Below, one piece after another: positions 43,615 to 55,692 of a DNA stretch of 64,000 nucleotides. How positions within the stretch are numbered: position 1 is the first letter of the stretch; each line of letters begins with the position of its first letter. The DNA is from Stropharia rugosoannulata (lineage: Eukaryota; Basidiomycota; Agaricomycetes; Agaricales; Strophariaceae): NCBI GenBank assembly GCA_028532985.1, contig JANCIK010000006.1:124001-188000 (forward strand), written 5' to 3'. Position numbers and translations under genes: made by a program. The notes under the pieces were generated by a model. It was not told the origin of the DNA, did not search any database, and saw nothing but the letters and a program-made list of their open reading frames with translations.

Positions 43615-44018
43615 AAATTCACTCGTATAAGCTAATTTTTATAGACAGTAAAGGAGGAGAAAGCAAGAGATCTAACAAGTATAAATCTACCTGTATGACA
43701 TACTCGTAGTTCTTTACTTCTGTTTTGTCAAGGCCAACACTATATGTACCACCATTTACCACCATACCAGGATAAATTACTGAGAGTCTTATTACTTTAT
43801 ATTAAGGGGTACATCAGTACATGAATTATATTACGGAGAGAATCATGTTGCGCATCATGTGTTATGTAACGGATATAAGTAGTTTTTATTCAAACATGAA
43901 GTTTGTAAATTTACTTGAGACTTACACACATAGATATCCAGAGCTTCATGGAGGCGGGAAAACATTACAGTTTCCATCAAAAAATGGACTGAATTCAAAC
44001 CTTACACCGACTATAATT
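43615..44018. other. Intergenic, no gene seen
   Basis: AT-rich stretch between the converging DUF6534 and F-box genes. Confidence 0.5.
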
Positions 44019-45801
44019 CTACAGTGAATACGGCCACCAATTTGGTTGTACATCCCCGAAAATACCTTCACTGGCCACGCTCCCTTGAGGAGGCGTCCTC
44101 CTCTTGTAATTCAGAGAGAGTCTAAGGCCTGCAGCTACTTCTCCTGGAAAGTCATCATTCGTCAAGATATCGTCTGCACTATCCGCTACAACGTCCATAG
44201 TAAGACCATGTAACACAGCATAGGAAGGGTGCTTGATGTTAAACCTCCCTGAAACAAATAACCGGATTTGCTGTACTGATACGCAAGTTTTGTGGTCAGT
44301 AATGGAGAGGAATTGGAGATAGGTGCAGAGCGGCGTTGGCGGAAGGGCGGTTGATGACCGTACATTGAAAATATTCACATCAGGGGTCAATGCACCAAGA
44401 AGGTACTGGTGGCCTCGCGCCTTTTCAAATACGCGCAGATAGTTGTACCATCCCTTAAGCTCTGCAAGCATAGGGGGCAAGATTGAGTTACCCACATCGC
44501 GAACAGAGAGGGAAATTAAACGCGGGCAGTGAAGCAAGCATTCCACGAGGTGAAGCGGTCCCTTCAAGTTACTAATTGAAAGGTACTTGATCCTGCCGTC
44601 AGAAGGAGTGAGAAGGCCGATTAAAGGGGCGAGGGCATGTGTTGCGTCGTAGGTGATGCGCTCCAGAGCAGGAAGATTCAGGCTCTGAAAATCTCTCTCC
44701 GCCTTTGGCGTTTCGAGTATCCACTCCCCATAGGCAAAGCCGAGTGTCATGCTCGTCACCTCAGGAAGGTATATGGGCGGCAACTCAGCGTACTTGATCA
44801 AATAAAGTGCAACAGTCATGAGGCGAGCGCACCATTGCAGTATCTGGCCAGCACACTCCATGCGAATGGGGTTTACGTCGCTACCCAGAGAAAGATGCAC
44901 CAAGCGATACCACTCCAGTTTGTATGACCCGTACATGCAGACAGAAGTCGATGTGTAGAGCTCTACTTCCCGTAAAGAGGGAGCACGTTGCACAGCACTG
45001 TTGTTGAGCAAAGCTTGGGGATCTGCACCACGCCACAATTTTTCAGTGACCTTCAGACTAAACGAATGGAGAAGAGGAAGGTCGTTATGAGCTTCAAGCC
45101 CTTTGAAAAATGCTTTAATTGAAAGGAAGGATGCGTGTATCGACAGGTTTTTCCACCGGAAGGCTGAGGGCAGAAGGATCTCCAGCAGTGGATGAATGTA
45201 TTCGGCAGCGAGGTGAGTAGAAGAAGGACCTTCGTATACTGATATCATCAGGGGATAACAGCCTGATCGCACAAGCCACTCTTTGACGGCATTGACCCGT
45301 CTCTCCATGGAGCGCTGTGAATGCGCAACAGGGATGTGGACTGCTGCCCAAAGCTTGGGGGTAGATAATGCAATTGCTCGGGTACGTTGCGATATATGAG
45401 TAAGAACGATTGGAGAATGGCGGGAGCTAATAATAGGATTGTGGTCTCTTGGTAGACATTCAAGAAATATTTCGCGCATGATATCATCCGGAAGGTCGCA
45501 AAAGGGTGATACAGGCTCCTGGTACGGTCTGAGTAACGCTGCAAGCTTGTCCTCGACGTCGCGTAAAGTAGCCGCTCGCTTCTTTAGCGCTGCCAGTTCT
45601 TCTCTGACAGATTTAAGCTGTCGCTCAGCTTGAACGAGTGGGCTTGAGAAAGCGATGTAGCTCGAGACATCTTCTGGAAGAGGGTTGGAACCTCTGAGAG
45701 TTAGAGAACGAAATTCCTGATATGCGGGTTGATCTGAAAGCTATGCCGTTCGGACATTGAGCATACGCGACGACGTTATGTGTTCATTCAGTGCTCACCA
45801 T
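44019..45801 (-). CDS. F-box protein, 566 aa, start codon on its own exon
   Basis: Exon 2 (45716-44019) is one long frame. It begins with a coiled coil (QAERQLKSVREELAALKKRA), then the F-box LPDDIMREIFLECLP, then a long leucine-rich C-terminal part that would bind substrates for SCF ubiquitin ligases. Upstream, a lone ATG (45801-45799) followed by GTGAGC joins in phase 0 across an 82-nt intron ending in ATATCAG, giving M|EFRSLTLRG. Without this exon the first in-frame ATG (45479) would cut into the F-box. Large F-box expansions are usual in mushrooms. Confidence 0.82.
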
Positions 45802-46634
45802 ATAGGACAGTACTTCGAAATATTTTGAACTTGAAAAGAGGTTTAGTAGACTATTAAAACGAAGAACTCAGAGACTGGGCCAGTGGGCTCAAATAGTGGG
45901 ATGCCCTAGGGACGCCATCTCCTAGGGACGCCATCTTGTCCTAACGCTTAATTCAAAGATCGTGCAGGTCATTTACGTGTAAAGCAGAGTACACTAAGCT
46001 TTCATGTTCGGAATATGAAGGGCATGAGGTGGAGCGACGAAGATAGGGGAAACGAGGACACACTGTATCATTACGTCGCCGGATGAGGTCGGACGCGCAT
46101 TGGCTGAACAAATCGACCTTGTACGGTGCACCATGCATCATGGCACAGCTAATCCGAATTGCTGCTTCAAGCGTCAAATTAAGCCGCGACCAGGTACTCA
46201 GCCCTGCGGAATCCTCAATGTTTACTCGCAAAGCCTATTAACCGGTGGCAGGTGCTAGCACATATGTATTCGGTTTCGTTTCCCATGTACATGTTAGGTC
46301 GTTGGATTTTCAGAGGCAGGTCTTCCTGTCTCTTAATGTTCTCAGCCTCTTTTAATATCAAATGGGAAAGTATTATAAAAGGGAAAACAGTACGTTACTG
46401 GCGTGCGCGGGATTCCTCGTTAGCGGCTCATTTAAAGAGCCTGATGCGTTTTCTTAGATCGCAGTTTCGTTCTTATACTAACCAGGATCAATTCAAGTAT
46501 CCACTCATGAGCCCTTCGTCAATAGTAAATTGTGGTATCATTCTCGGTCAGTCGCCGGTGCCAGGGTATATATACGCCTACGTAAATGTTGAAGGCTTAG
46601 AAGATAAAGGCGTCGTCGAGATTCTGGCAGGTGA
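45802..46634. other. Intergenic, no gene seen
   Basis: A 16-bp direct repeat (CCTAGGGACGCCATCT, twice between 45900 and 45940) is the only visible structure. A 92-codon minus frame at 46231-45953 has no recognised motif. Confidence 0.45.
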
Positions 46635-48982
46635 TTAGTTAGCTCTATATAATATCGAACCATGACTCACTAGCTCTTGCGAGGAGCTCAGCTGTGGAAT
46701 CTGATCAAAATGCTTCGCCCTAATCCTTTCCCTGTGTTTAATACGCTTCAACTTTGTGTATAGTTGTACAATTTAACGATGACATCACCTGATATCCGCT
46801 ATTAGCTCCCGAAAGGTCTGATTTCTGTGCTTGAAAGAATCTTTATTTTCAGGATGAGCACGTGTCCCATGTAATTCGACGATACACGACATACGCATGG
46901 AATTCAAAAATGCCTAAAATAGCGGGAAGTCCATTTAACTCTATATCCAAAGAGGGAAAATGGCGCTTACGTCCGTCATTGCACCCGCACTTGTCCTGCC
47001 CCAGCTGCTATCCATACTTTTCTGGCTGTCCATACAGCCCGAAAGTAAAATCTGCAAGATGACCCACGGGTTAGTTAATCTAGGCGCTCATCATATTTTG
47101 AGAGAACCAACGTACAACGTCTCCTTCGCTGGATCTATCCTGCCGCCGTGTACCTTCAAGTACATGGAATCCAAATTCTGGACTGTAATCGTACTAGATG
47201 GGGGTGAATGGCTGGCAGGTATGGTATGGTTAAACATACCGTATACTGCAGATCTAATGATGTATATTAGCAATCATACTATTGGATATTACAAGCAACT
47301 TAGTACCAAGTGCAGATCCCGAGTGGCATGCCTAAAATCAACCGTTGTTTGATTGTTCAAAGATTTACTTGAGAACGACCTACGTCTATGATAGCCTTTT
47401 TGAAACATAGGCCCTATGGTCAGCTAGTGCGCCTCAGTGAATAGGCTGCAAAACGTTTAACACACTGTCAGACGGCAACCCCTAGGAAGGGGGCGAACCA
47501 TGATACGATTGAGTTCCTGAGAGACGATTTAGTAATGCTTTCAAAAAAAGTTACACAGAAATAATAGTACATCGTCGATGATACATTCTTTCTTTCGCCT
47601 GAAATTGAAGTCGAGTGGAATTATGGCTACATGTTGAGAAAGTTACGACCTGAGAACTGAATATCTGACTAAGTGGCTATACCTTCATCCATATGATCGT
47701 CGTCTTCATCGCCGTCTTTATCGGGAACCTGCATTCCGTGTCCGGAAACTGTATCGTTCAGTTAGCAAGGAACAAATTATGAAAATAGACAAATGTCAAT
47801 GTAGAGAACATACAATGAAAAAAGAGTCTATCGCCCTCTTTGGCCCCTTCAACAAGCCAATTTATCCAATGCAGGATATTTCTCCTTGTAGGGAGTTTCG
47901 CTCGATCTTGGCTGTTCTCTGTAAGCATGACTATATTTTCCATCGGATAATTGCCTTCAACTATATTGAGAAGGACAATATAGTGAGATAGTATTATTAT
48001 TCTTGGGCGAGCTAGGCGCACCATTCAGAAACGGCGCCAATCTCTCCACGTCGTGTATACATCCATTAAGATAATGATGTGGCTCGTTCCGGTAATCTAT
48101 ACCTATCTTTTTGAGCGTAAACGTCTATGGGATTATATGAAAAGACTAAATCCGTACCAGGAGAGCCTTCCGCGTGAGGTTAGGAAACGGCGTGGTCTCG
48201 CCCTCGATATACTGCTCAGGCTCGGCTACAAAATCTGCTGATTGGGACCCTTGACTCATTCCCCAGTGATGGTTAGAAAAATTTGAACTTGACGGTGAAT
48301 GAATGTTGTGGTGCAACAATGTGTTCAAAGTACCAATCCGTGGGGGCTGGGTACTCGAGCGTTCCGTGTGATGATGCTGGTGGTACGGTGGGACTTGTGA
48401 GCTCTGTTCGTGTGTGAAATGGTCTAATCTGGAGGAGTGCCATTCTTCGCTAGGCGCACCGACTGGCCCTGCGAAACGGGGTTCCCAAGTAGATGGGCCA
48501 GCTAGTACGGGTTGAGTTTGACTTGCAGTTCGGGGATAATACTCTCCCCTGTCAGTGGGCCTGCCCGGGGGGACTCTGCCGGTCATAGAAGATTGCCACA
48601 TGGTTTGAGATCTCGTAGGACTGACATGCGACGGTATAGCTCCAACGGGCTCATGGCTATATGAACTATTGCCTGCTTGAATAGTCGGCGACATTGAGTA
48701 AGTAGGTGTACCATAATGTTGTGGTCGAGGAAAGTTCGGCGTCGCAGTTGACGAAAACTGTGGATATACATGTTGCTGTGCCTGGACGTTGAGTTGGTTG
48801 GCTTGTTGAGGTTCAGGCATTGTTACACTTCTTGCAATGGGGGGATACGCCGGAACGTGGCCTCGTTCACCAACTCTGGATGATAAGTTTGTCAGACGTC
48901 TCAAATTATGGTATCGTGTTCCTTACGGTGGTAGATGGGGCGAGTAATACTGTTGGCGACGAGGATCACAGTATTCCTCCAT
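46635..48982 (-). CDS. Metacaspase (type I) with Q/P/H-rich prodomain, 502 aa, 15 exons
   Basis: Exons: 48982-48927, 48875-48158, 48106-48022, 47960-47814, 47748-47683, 47626-47571, 47516-47466, 47395-47384 (12 nt), 47331-47307, 47253-47240 (14 nt), 47193-47164, 47051-46971, 46913-46895, 46840-46789, 46731-46635. Total 1509 nt, in frame. Metacaspases are caspase-fold Cys peptidases that cut after Arg/Lys and act in cell death and proteostasis. A disordered prodomain of about 250 residues leads to RKALLIGIDYRNEPHHYLNG. The catalytic His is in FFHFSGHG, followed by an acidic Ca-binding-like DKDGDEDDDH. The catalytic Cys is in RLTAIIDACHSGSAL, whose AIID is the 12-nt exon. SGCMDSQKSMDSSW and IPQLSSSQEL close the p10-like part. 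The loop after the Cys is short for the family. Confidence 0.85.
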
Positions 48983-51602
48983 TATTCGAGCGGTTGAGCA
49001 ACGGTTGAGAGCTATGTGGGGCAAAGAGACAAGGTTTTCAGTATGTGCTGAAGGTGGCGAGGTAACAAATGTCAGAAACAAAGCTGGGTCACTTTCACAG
49101 CTGCGGTGCACTCACAGCTTTATGACTAGCTTCGCAGACCATCTGCTCTTTCCGTAAAGGGTTCAGCTCTTTGTATAGTCGGCCGGTTTCATACGAGTTT
49201 CAATGAGTATTGAGGCCACTTTCCCAGCATCCATCCACAAAAGACTTGGTCCCAGTTAAAAAGAAATGGATAAGAATAAAGTGAGCAGCGTTCGAATTCT
49301 CAGTCAAGCCCATGTTGCTTTCTACGCTGTGAGAATGATATTGCATACCTTATACAGGTTCAAATCCGTTCCTTGAATACCGAAACAAGGGAGCCTATTG
49401 AGAAAGAGGGAATGCATGAAGACAGCCCGCGCCCCGTATCGGAGTATATTTGTTTGAGGTGTGCAAAGAACAACGCAGGATGGTTCGGTGGCGTTCCACA
49501 TGAGAGGAAAACAGACGACGTGAGAAACAGCCGCATGGCTAACCACTAGATAGAGAAACGGTACATAAATAGAGTGGAGACCGCCCTTCGACGATGAGTG
49601 GAATGTTGAAGTTGTGTTGAGCGAAGTTCAACGCGCACATTCAGGCCAAGTTTAAGCGCAAGCGGTTCGGCATGGCGCTGCCAAGTAAAAAATTTACCAT
49701 ATATGGTATTTCATTCACACGGTATTTGCATTCTCTTCTCCTGGTTGCAGTTTTGCTGTCCTTTATGCTCTAAAGCGAAAGGACTAAATAATTAAGTGAA
49801 CCCAATAGCTTCAAATATTGTTCAAGTAAGTATTAGTCACAAGTAGTGTAACATAATCTGTAAAATCAACAGTAACAGGTAAGGTAAGAGACTCGGAGTT
49901 TACAGTATATACTTTGTACCAATGTTTAACTTTAGTGATCGTGATGAATAATCTAGTAGATGTGCGAATAACTGATGATTTGACTTGGATGCTACGGCTT
50001 AGTGTCCTTTGGAAGAACGATATTGACATTAGTTCACGATAGGGTGCGGCTGAGACCGATACACCAGCTCCCCTAAGTACTCTTTAGGTGGTGAATGCTG
50101 TCCTTCGTAGTGAGTGCCCGTATGGCGGGCTAGCAAATAGCACTAAAAGGTTGCTAAAAGGGGTGTTTGGAGGATAACGAAGACCGCATCGTGATACCAC
50201 GGAATTCTTTCTTTTTTTTTAGATAGCTTGTTGGGACCGACGTCGTAAAAAAACACGGTCGGGTGCTGTGGCATGTTGCTGCTTTCGAGTCTGTGAGGGG
50301 CGCAGAGACTGGGCGAGTAGGCGGTAAAATCGAGGGCTGGATACATGAGCTGGGGGTGCGTGTCTGCCTTATATATGCAGGAAGTGGAGCACTGTACGCT
50401 TATTCTCATTAGTATCAGTAAAAAATTCCATGGCCAAACACACAGTGTATACGCATTGTTTCAACGTTAATCGAAGCGCTCGCCGCTATAAAACTGTCTA
50501 GAACAATGCAGCAGAAAATTTTCAATCAGTTTGACGGTCATGCAAGTCCAAACAGTGAAGGCTGCACGCTACGCTAGCGCTATGTGGTGGATTTTTTCTC
50601 TCACGGAGGCTTCTTACACTGTGGCTGCTATTACTATTTTGAGCTATACGGCGGTGGGAACATACGCTGAGAGAAGATATTGTTCTGAATGATAAAATTT
50701 CAGTAACTACCGCTTGTTGTGGCTCACCGCAGCCCGGACAACGATATATCGTTCTTCCCTAATCAGACACGCTTATGTATTTGTTGTCTCGTATACGCTC
50801 TTCAGTGCTGTGAAACGTGAAAGAACTCGTACTTTGATAATGAGTACCCCCTTTCATGAAGTGGCAGGGCAGTTTATGGACACTTTAGTATGCAGCGTGG
50901 CCGCCCTTCTGAATATACGATCTCCGTTAAAGTTTATTCCTGTTATCATTTCCATACCAATGTCTCAACTGGAAATCGATAAACCCATAAAATGTGCAAT
51001 CCGAAATGTGATAGCATTTTATGTCTCCGGAAAATGAGGATCTCATTAGAACAGAACGCATACTTATCTCGAATAGAGACATCATTTCATAATCATAGCA
51101 CTTTTGCTCGCTTAGTACATCAGAATGCTGAGGCTATTATCACTGACATCATAACCTTGCCTTGAGGCGCTGACGCCAACTTGATTTGCTCAGAAATATG
51201 CAGCGTGTTTTTAGCGTGTAAACAGGGCACATCACAGTCTACACCCTAAGATCACACCGACATTTCACACGCTTTGAATCATCACATACCTACCAAAAAT
51301 GTAACGATTTTGCCTCGAGTACGCCTCGAGGCAAGCGGTTTGTGACTTTAGAGAGTCTCATGGTGATAAAAAAGTGACTCTATAGAGGAGGCGGTGACAC
51401 GTTGTGAGATTAGAGAGTAGTAAGTGATTGTCGGTGATGTTAACGAGTTCGCGGATGTCGAGCCCAACGACGACGGGACGTCGTGCGTTCTCGCGCCCAA
51501 GGGATTTAAGGCCTGCAGAAATTGATCATAGGCCCATTGTTTTCCGTCCCCACTTCGCACTCCAGAACTGTCGAATTTGGCCATCCCCCATCGCCCTTAA
51601 CT
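48983..51602. other. Intergenic, with unresolved coding-like fragments
   Basis: On the minus strand near 49120-49180 a stretch reading LYKELNPLRKEQMVCEASHKA ends at a GTGAGT donor, and another near 49360-49400 reads FGIQGTDLNLYK before GTATGC. I could not connect them to each other or to the metacaspase, so they may be remains of another gene. The rest shows nothing but the hairpin listed separately. Confidence 0.35.
51310..51334. promoter_or_regulatory. Perfect 10-bp inverted repeat upstream of the HMG gene
   Basis: TTGCCTCGAG and CTCGAGGCAA are separated by five bases, about 270 bp before the HMG-box ATG. It could be a dimeric factor site or a hairpin. Two GTGACT(T/C)TA(T)AGAG-like copies follow at 51340-51395. 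Confidence 0.45.
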
Positions 51603-52807
51603 ATGCCTGCATTCCGCAACGTTCCCACTGCTCTTCGCAACTCGGACCGAGTACCTATGGAACTATCACATAGTATGTTGCTCTTCACTATCTAATCTGA
51701 TTTATTTTTTGATGGCGACATGAAGATCACGACCGTGACTTGTCGTATTACCCGATCCACAATGGTCTTCACGAACACGCCACCACTACTGCTCCAAGTA
51801 CTTCAGCTCACATTTATGCCTCTCATATTCCATCCTATGAGTACTATAACTACATCGACATCCTACCCCACCCGGATACACCTGCCACGCCTCCTGCTTC
51901 GCACTCTTCCACCTCCAGAAGGCATAGCCGCCGCAGGGAGCCAGGATACATTCCCCGACCTCGCAATTCATTCATCGTTTTCCGCTCGTGGTGGTTAACA
52001 AACCACAATGCTTCTGGAGAGGGCCAGCAGAACGAACTCAGCAAGCAGGCGGCCTTGGAATGGCGCAGCATGACAGAGGAGGACAAGCAGCCATTTAAAG
52101 ATGTCGCCATACAGGAGCAGTATATGCATAAGATCAATTATCCTAACTACCAGTACGCCCCTGGCCCGCGCTCTTCTACCTCTCGAACAAAAGCCACAAA
52201 ACCGGCGCCACAACCCAGTGGTACGTCTGCTTCTGCTGCGCCTGAGGATACACATGCCCCAGTGAAGAATGGACCGAATGCCACCTCCAGCTGCTCTGTT
52301 TCCCCGTCTGTCTCGCCTACTCCCGTGTATCTACCTAAGGCGTCCCGTGCGGCTGCGCAGATCGCTATCCAGCGGCTCGAGCAGATTGCTATGCTCTCTT
52401 CCCCGTCCCCGCCGGCCCGGTCCGCTTCTCCTTTCGAGGAACATTGTTTTCCCAGCTACGAGTCTGAGTCCTCGACTTCTACACCAGAGTATGTGCCCAC
52501 GGACAAGATCCCTTCCTTGCATCTTGAACCCCTCTTCGTCACAGAGGCACCGCCAAATCTCGCCACCGAAACCTTTGACTACACCCTCAGCGATCTGAAC
52601 AGCTCAAATCTTCAGTATCCTTTTGTGGACGAAAGTACTTTCTCTGCTGATTGGCAACCACTTGGTTATAAGGCTTCAGAGTTCTTTTATCAGGGAAGCG
52701 GAAACGTACAAGCTCCATTGCCACTCCTCGACGAGCAACAACCCTTTTTCGACAACAATCTAGATCATTGGTTCACAGTGTCTACAGGGGATGGAGTCGC
52801 ATTCTGA
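51603..52807 (+). CDS. HMG-box (MATA_HMG type) transcription factor, 383 aa
   Basis: Exon 1 is 51603-51672 (MPAFRNVPTALRNSD...), intron 51673-51725 (53 nt, GTATGT...GAAG), exon 2 is 51726-52807, in phase. The HMG box (about residues 97-165) starts IPRPRNSFIVFRSWW and runs through NELSKQAALEWRSM to INYPNYQYAP, the spacing of fungal mating-type/pheromone-response HMG proteins. A basic patch (RRHSRRR) precedes it and could serve nuclear import. The C-terminal half is Ser/Pro-rich and disordered, as in activation domains. Family members bind bent DNA in the nucleus. A role in mating is possible but not shown; no other mating-type gene is in the window. Confidence 0.88.
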
Positions 52808-53355
52808 CGCTTGATACTTCATATACTTCAGTCTATACCATGCTCCGTTTCCTCTTTCTTCAAAGTAGGACCACTGTATACAATCTGGAATTCAACGCAG
52901 TGTTATTTATTTTTAGTTTGAAAGCGTGAAGGTGACATCCAATATCGGGGCGTTGCGGGGTTTCTTGACTTGGTGAGTCTGCAGTATAATTGTCCCAGAT
53001 TGAGGGGGACTTGTCTTCCTCGAATGCAACGGCTGGTCTAAGTTGCACACGTACATACCACCTTCTTTACTCATTTATATTTAATTGACTCGTTCGACCG
53101 GAGCCGCTGTATCCTACGTAGAGAGAGTAAATTTCGGAATGCAGAAACTGAATTTGAAAAGGACTTCAGAGGCAGCATGAAGTATTCGGGCCGGATACGA
53201 ATCTTTGACATAGTTCATGATATGATTACAATGAAGCGCCCGTTATGAGCGGGAGCCATACTTAGAATTTCATTCAGTTGCGGAGCTTCCCTATGATCTA
53301 TTTATAGGCCATGCACTTCCGTTGTAGCGCCCGTGGACTTTGTTTACCACGGGGC
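52808..53355. other. Intergenic
   Basis: No gene seen; contains the promoter of the small secreted peptide. Confidence 0.6.
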
Positions 53356-53362
53356 TATAAAG
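53356..53362 (+). promoter_or_regulatory. TATA box of the small secreted peptide gene
   Basis: TATAAAG, 58 bases before the ATG at 53420. Confidence 0.6.
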
Positions 53363-53419
53363 AGCATGTCGTTCCAACCAACCAGTCTCAGTATATCACT
53401 CTCTTTTGATTCTAACTCA

Positions 53420-53880
53420 ATGAGAACCTTTACTATTGCTCTTGCTGTGTGCGCTGCCTATATCTCGGAGACATATGCCACACCCACTCCTCAGGGCGGC
53501 CCTGCAATCTTTGCCTGTGAGTAAACACCCGCGCATATGACAGAGTAATGATTAATAGTTATGTAGGTGGCGGACCAGACGTGCGTATACTTCGTAGAGC
53601 AATCGAAGTCATATCTCGAGCTAATTGTTGATTATTTGAAACAATATGAACCTCTGCGGTCTTCAGTATCTGGCTTGTGAGTCCCGTTATCTCTGCCTTC
53701 CTTGCATATAAGTATTCACAAAGTTATAGGTCCTGAATCTTTTCATTGCTGCCCACCTGACTCTCTCACCTTCCCGGATGGACAGTACGTGTTGAATTTC
53801 GTTATCAGTATAATAAGGAGCCTTCATATCCCTGTTTGTCTAGCTGTTTCCCAAACGGCACCCCGTGCGCTCATTACTAA
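53420..53880 (+). CDS. Small secreted Cys-rich peptide, 70 aa, C-C-CC-C-C pattern, 5 exons
   Basis: Exons: 53420-53516, 53567-53580 (14 nt), 53667-53676 (10 nt), 53730-53784, 53844-53880; 213 nt in frame with GT-AG at every border. The first exon encodes a signal peptide (MRTFTIALAVCAAYISETYA, cleavage probably after the Ala). The mature part has six Cys in the order C-x7-C-x5-CC-x11-C-x6-C, with PESFHCCPPDS in the middle and CFPNGTPCAHY at the end. That is the cysteine framework of inhibitor-cystine-knot (knottin) peptides, also seen in some fungal effectors. Disulphide pairing and role are inference. Simple ORF finding misses the gene, since only exon 1 reads as a frame. Confidence 0.78.
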
Positions 53881-54525
53881 TGAGGGTCGCTCAGTTCATG
53901 AGGAGAAATACTTATGAGGCTGTTAATGTGTTGAAGATAGGAAGTAGTCAAGCCTATTAAAATTATTTTGATTTAATGATCTTTCGTCCACGTTTATTTC
54001 ACCTCCAAGGCGATCCTGACTCGTGGTCCATTATAAACAAGTTCGCTGGAGTTTTTTATAGGGCTGTGTATTATACTCGAATAAGTTTGGAATAAATAGT
54101 TACTGCGGATGAAGCTTCCTTTGAGCTCCAGGCTGGCCAGAATTGCATTGGAAATTAATTTACCTTTTATTGACTTTTCACACTGTAGAAGCTGATTCAA
54201 AGCTGTTGAGTAGACTCGAGTAATGGTGCTTTTTTTGTTCTCCCAAGGTTCACTTCAAGTTATCTTGGAGTTATCCTTGAGCTTAAGTTATCATCAAGTT
54301 AATTGTCTTTTCAACGCCTTCTTGATGTCGCCCAAATGTCGCCTTGATGTCGTCGGTGACTAGATGACTTTTCGGTGATTACATAAATTTCCATTCATAG
54401 TAACTATTAGCTGTAATTTCCCACATCATTTGCGACGCGTCACAGCGCGTTCTTTGAACTCGACTCTGCGCTTAACCAAAGTTGAACCAATTTCCAAAGC
54501 CCAACATAACACCAACTTGCCTATT
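53881..54525. other. Intergenic
   Basis: No gene seen. Repeated AAGTTAT/TCAAGTT words at 54240-54300 form a low-complexity patch. Confidence 0.5.
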
Positions 54526-55692
54526 ATGTCTGACAGTACTTCTGCCTCGAAACGACGACGTACATCCGATACAGAGACATCAAACGAGCCGCCTAAGCGA
54601 TCGAAGAAGCTTTGGTTTGAAGATGGAAACATTGTCATTCAAGTTACGAATTATCAGTTTCGCGTGCACCGGTCAGTCCTTGCGACGCATTCAATAGCCT
54701 TCCGCGACATGTTCGGCTCTATTGCACCCCCAGTGGTGCCAAATACTCAATCAGATGCTCTAAATTTACCCAATTCTAATGAATTTGTTGACGGATGTCC
54801 TATCGTCCATCTGACAGGCGACAGCGCACACGACTGGAAACAACTGTTACAGATTCTCTACAGGATCGCTATACTGTGAGCTCTACTTAATGCGCGGGCC
54901 ATACAAAACTTGACATTCCACATAGAGACAGCAAAGCACCATTCCTCCCTACTCTTTCTGCCATGGCTCGACTCGGAAAAAAGTACCAATTTGATGGGTT
55001 GCGACGCGAGGCTTGCAAGACTTTCCGCGACCAGTTTCCGCTAACATTAGCGGACTTCGACTCTCTGGCTACTGAGCTTGATGACCAGACCCCTCACGCT
55101 GAATGGATTACGACCAATCTGTTCGAAATTCTACGCTTCTCCGAGCAGGCGGAAATTCGCACTGTACTTCCTGTCGTATATTTCGTAGCCTTGAGTAGCT
55201 GGTACGAAGAAATGACTGTACGTCCATCACCATCTGTTTTATACTCTATTTCTCAATAGTTACCTCTGCCAGGGTGAAGCAATCACTGAAAGAAAAGATA
55301 TATCTGCGAGACACCTACGCGCTTTACTCAAAGGGCGCATCGAGATCGCCTCAGGCGCCGTGCAGAAAAATCTCGTATGGATTTTTCCCATGTTGCATCC
55401 CGAAGGAGACGATAATGTAACCGATCCCTGTACGAGGGGTGATTTGTGTACGCTCGAACGAACCAAGGTAGCTGCTTTGGCATACCCAGTGTCAACATCA
55501 CTAGCCATGACATTGACTCCGTTCTCTAAAACGCCGTTTGTTAACAATCAGTTGTGCAATAACTGTCGCTCCGCCGCCACAAAAAAGTATGAATTGCTCA
55601 GGGAGTCGATATGGGAAAGCCTGCCTTCTTACTTCATGGATACCGACTGGGAGGACCTGGAGGTAGAAACTAAGAACGTAATAAACAGCTAA
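54526..55692 (+). CDS. BTB/POZ domain protein, 353 aa, 3 exons
   Basis: Exons: 54526-54875, 54926-55217, 55273-55692, in phase with 50- and 55-nt introns. After a basic N-terminus (ASKRRRTSD) comes a BTB/POZ domain: LWFEDGNIVIQVTNYQFRVH, HRSVLATHSIAFRDMF, then IVHLTGDSAHDWKQLLQILY and a helical C-terminal half (YQFDGLRREACKTF). BTB proteins dimerise and often bridge substrates to Cul3 ubiquitin ligases. Basidiomycetes carry many paralogues of this BTB-only type. The ATG is preceded by a long frame open to 54430, but 54526 gives the usual short N-terminus. Confidence 0.87.

Noticed and set aside
46960..47352. 130-codon plus-strand frame
   Set aside because: Antisense to metacaspase exons.
46635..47682. 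Metacaspase as a pseudogene lacking the catalytic Cys
   Set aside because: At first exons after 47683 seemed missing. A 12-nt exon (47384-47395) and the exon at 47307-47331 restore RLTAIIDACHSG and all phases close to a stop at 46635.
50714..51037. 107-codon plus frame between the metacaspase and HMG genes
   Set aside because: No domain, no splice partner, no promoter element; kept as non-coding.
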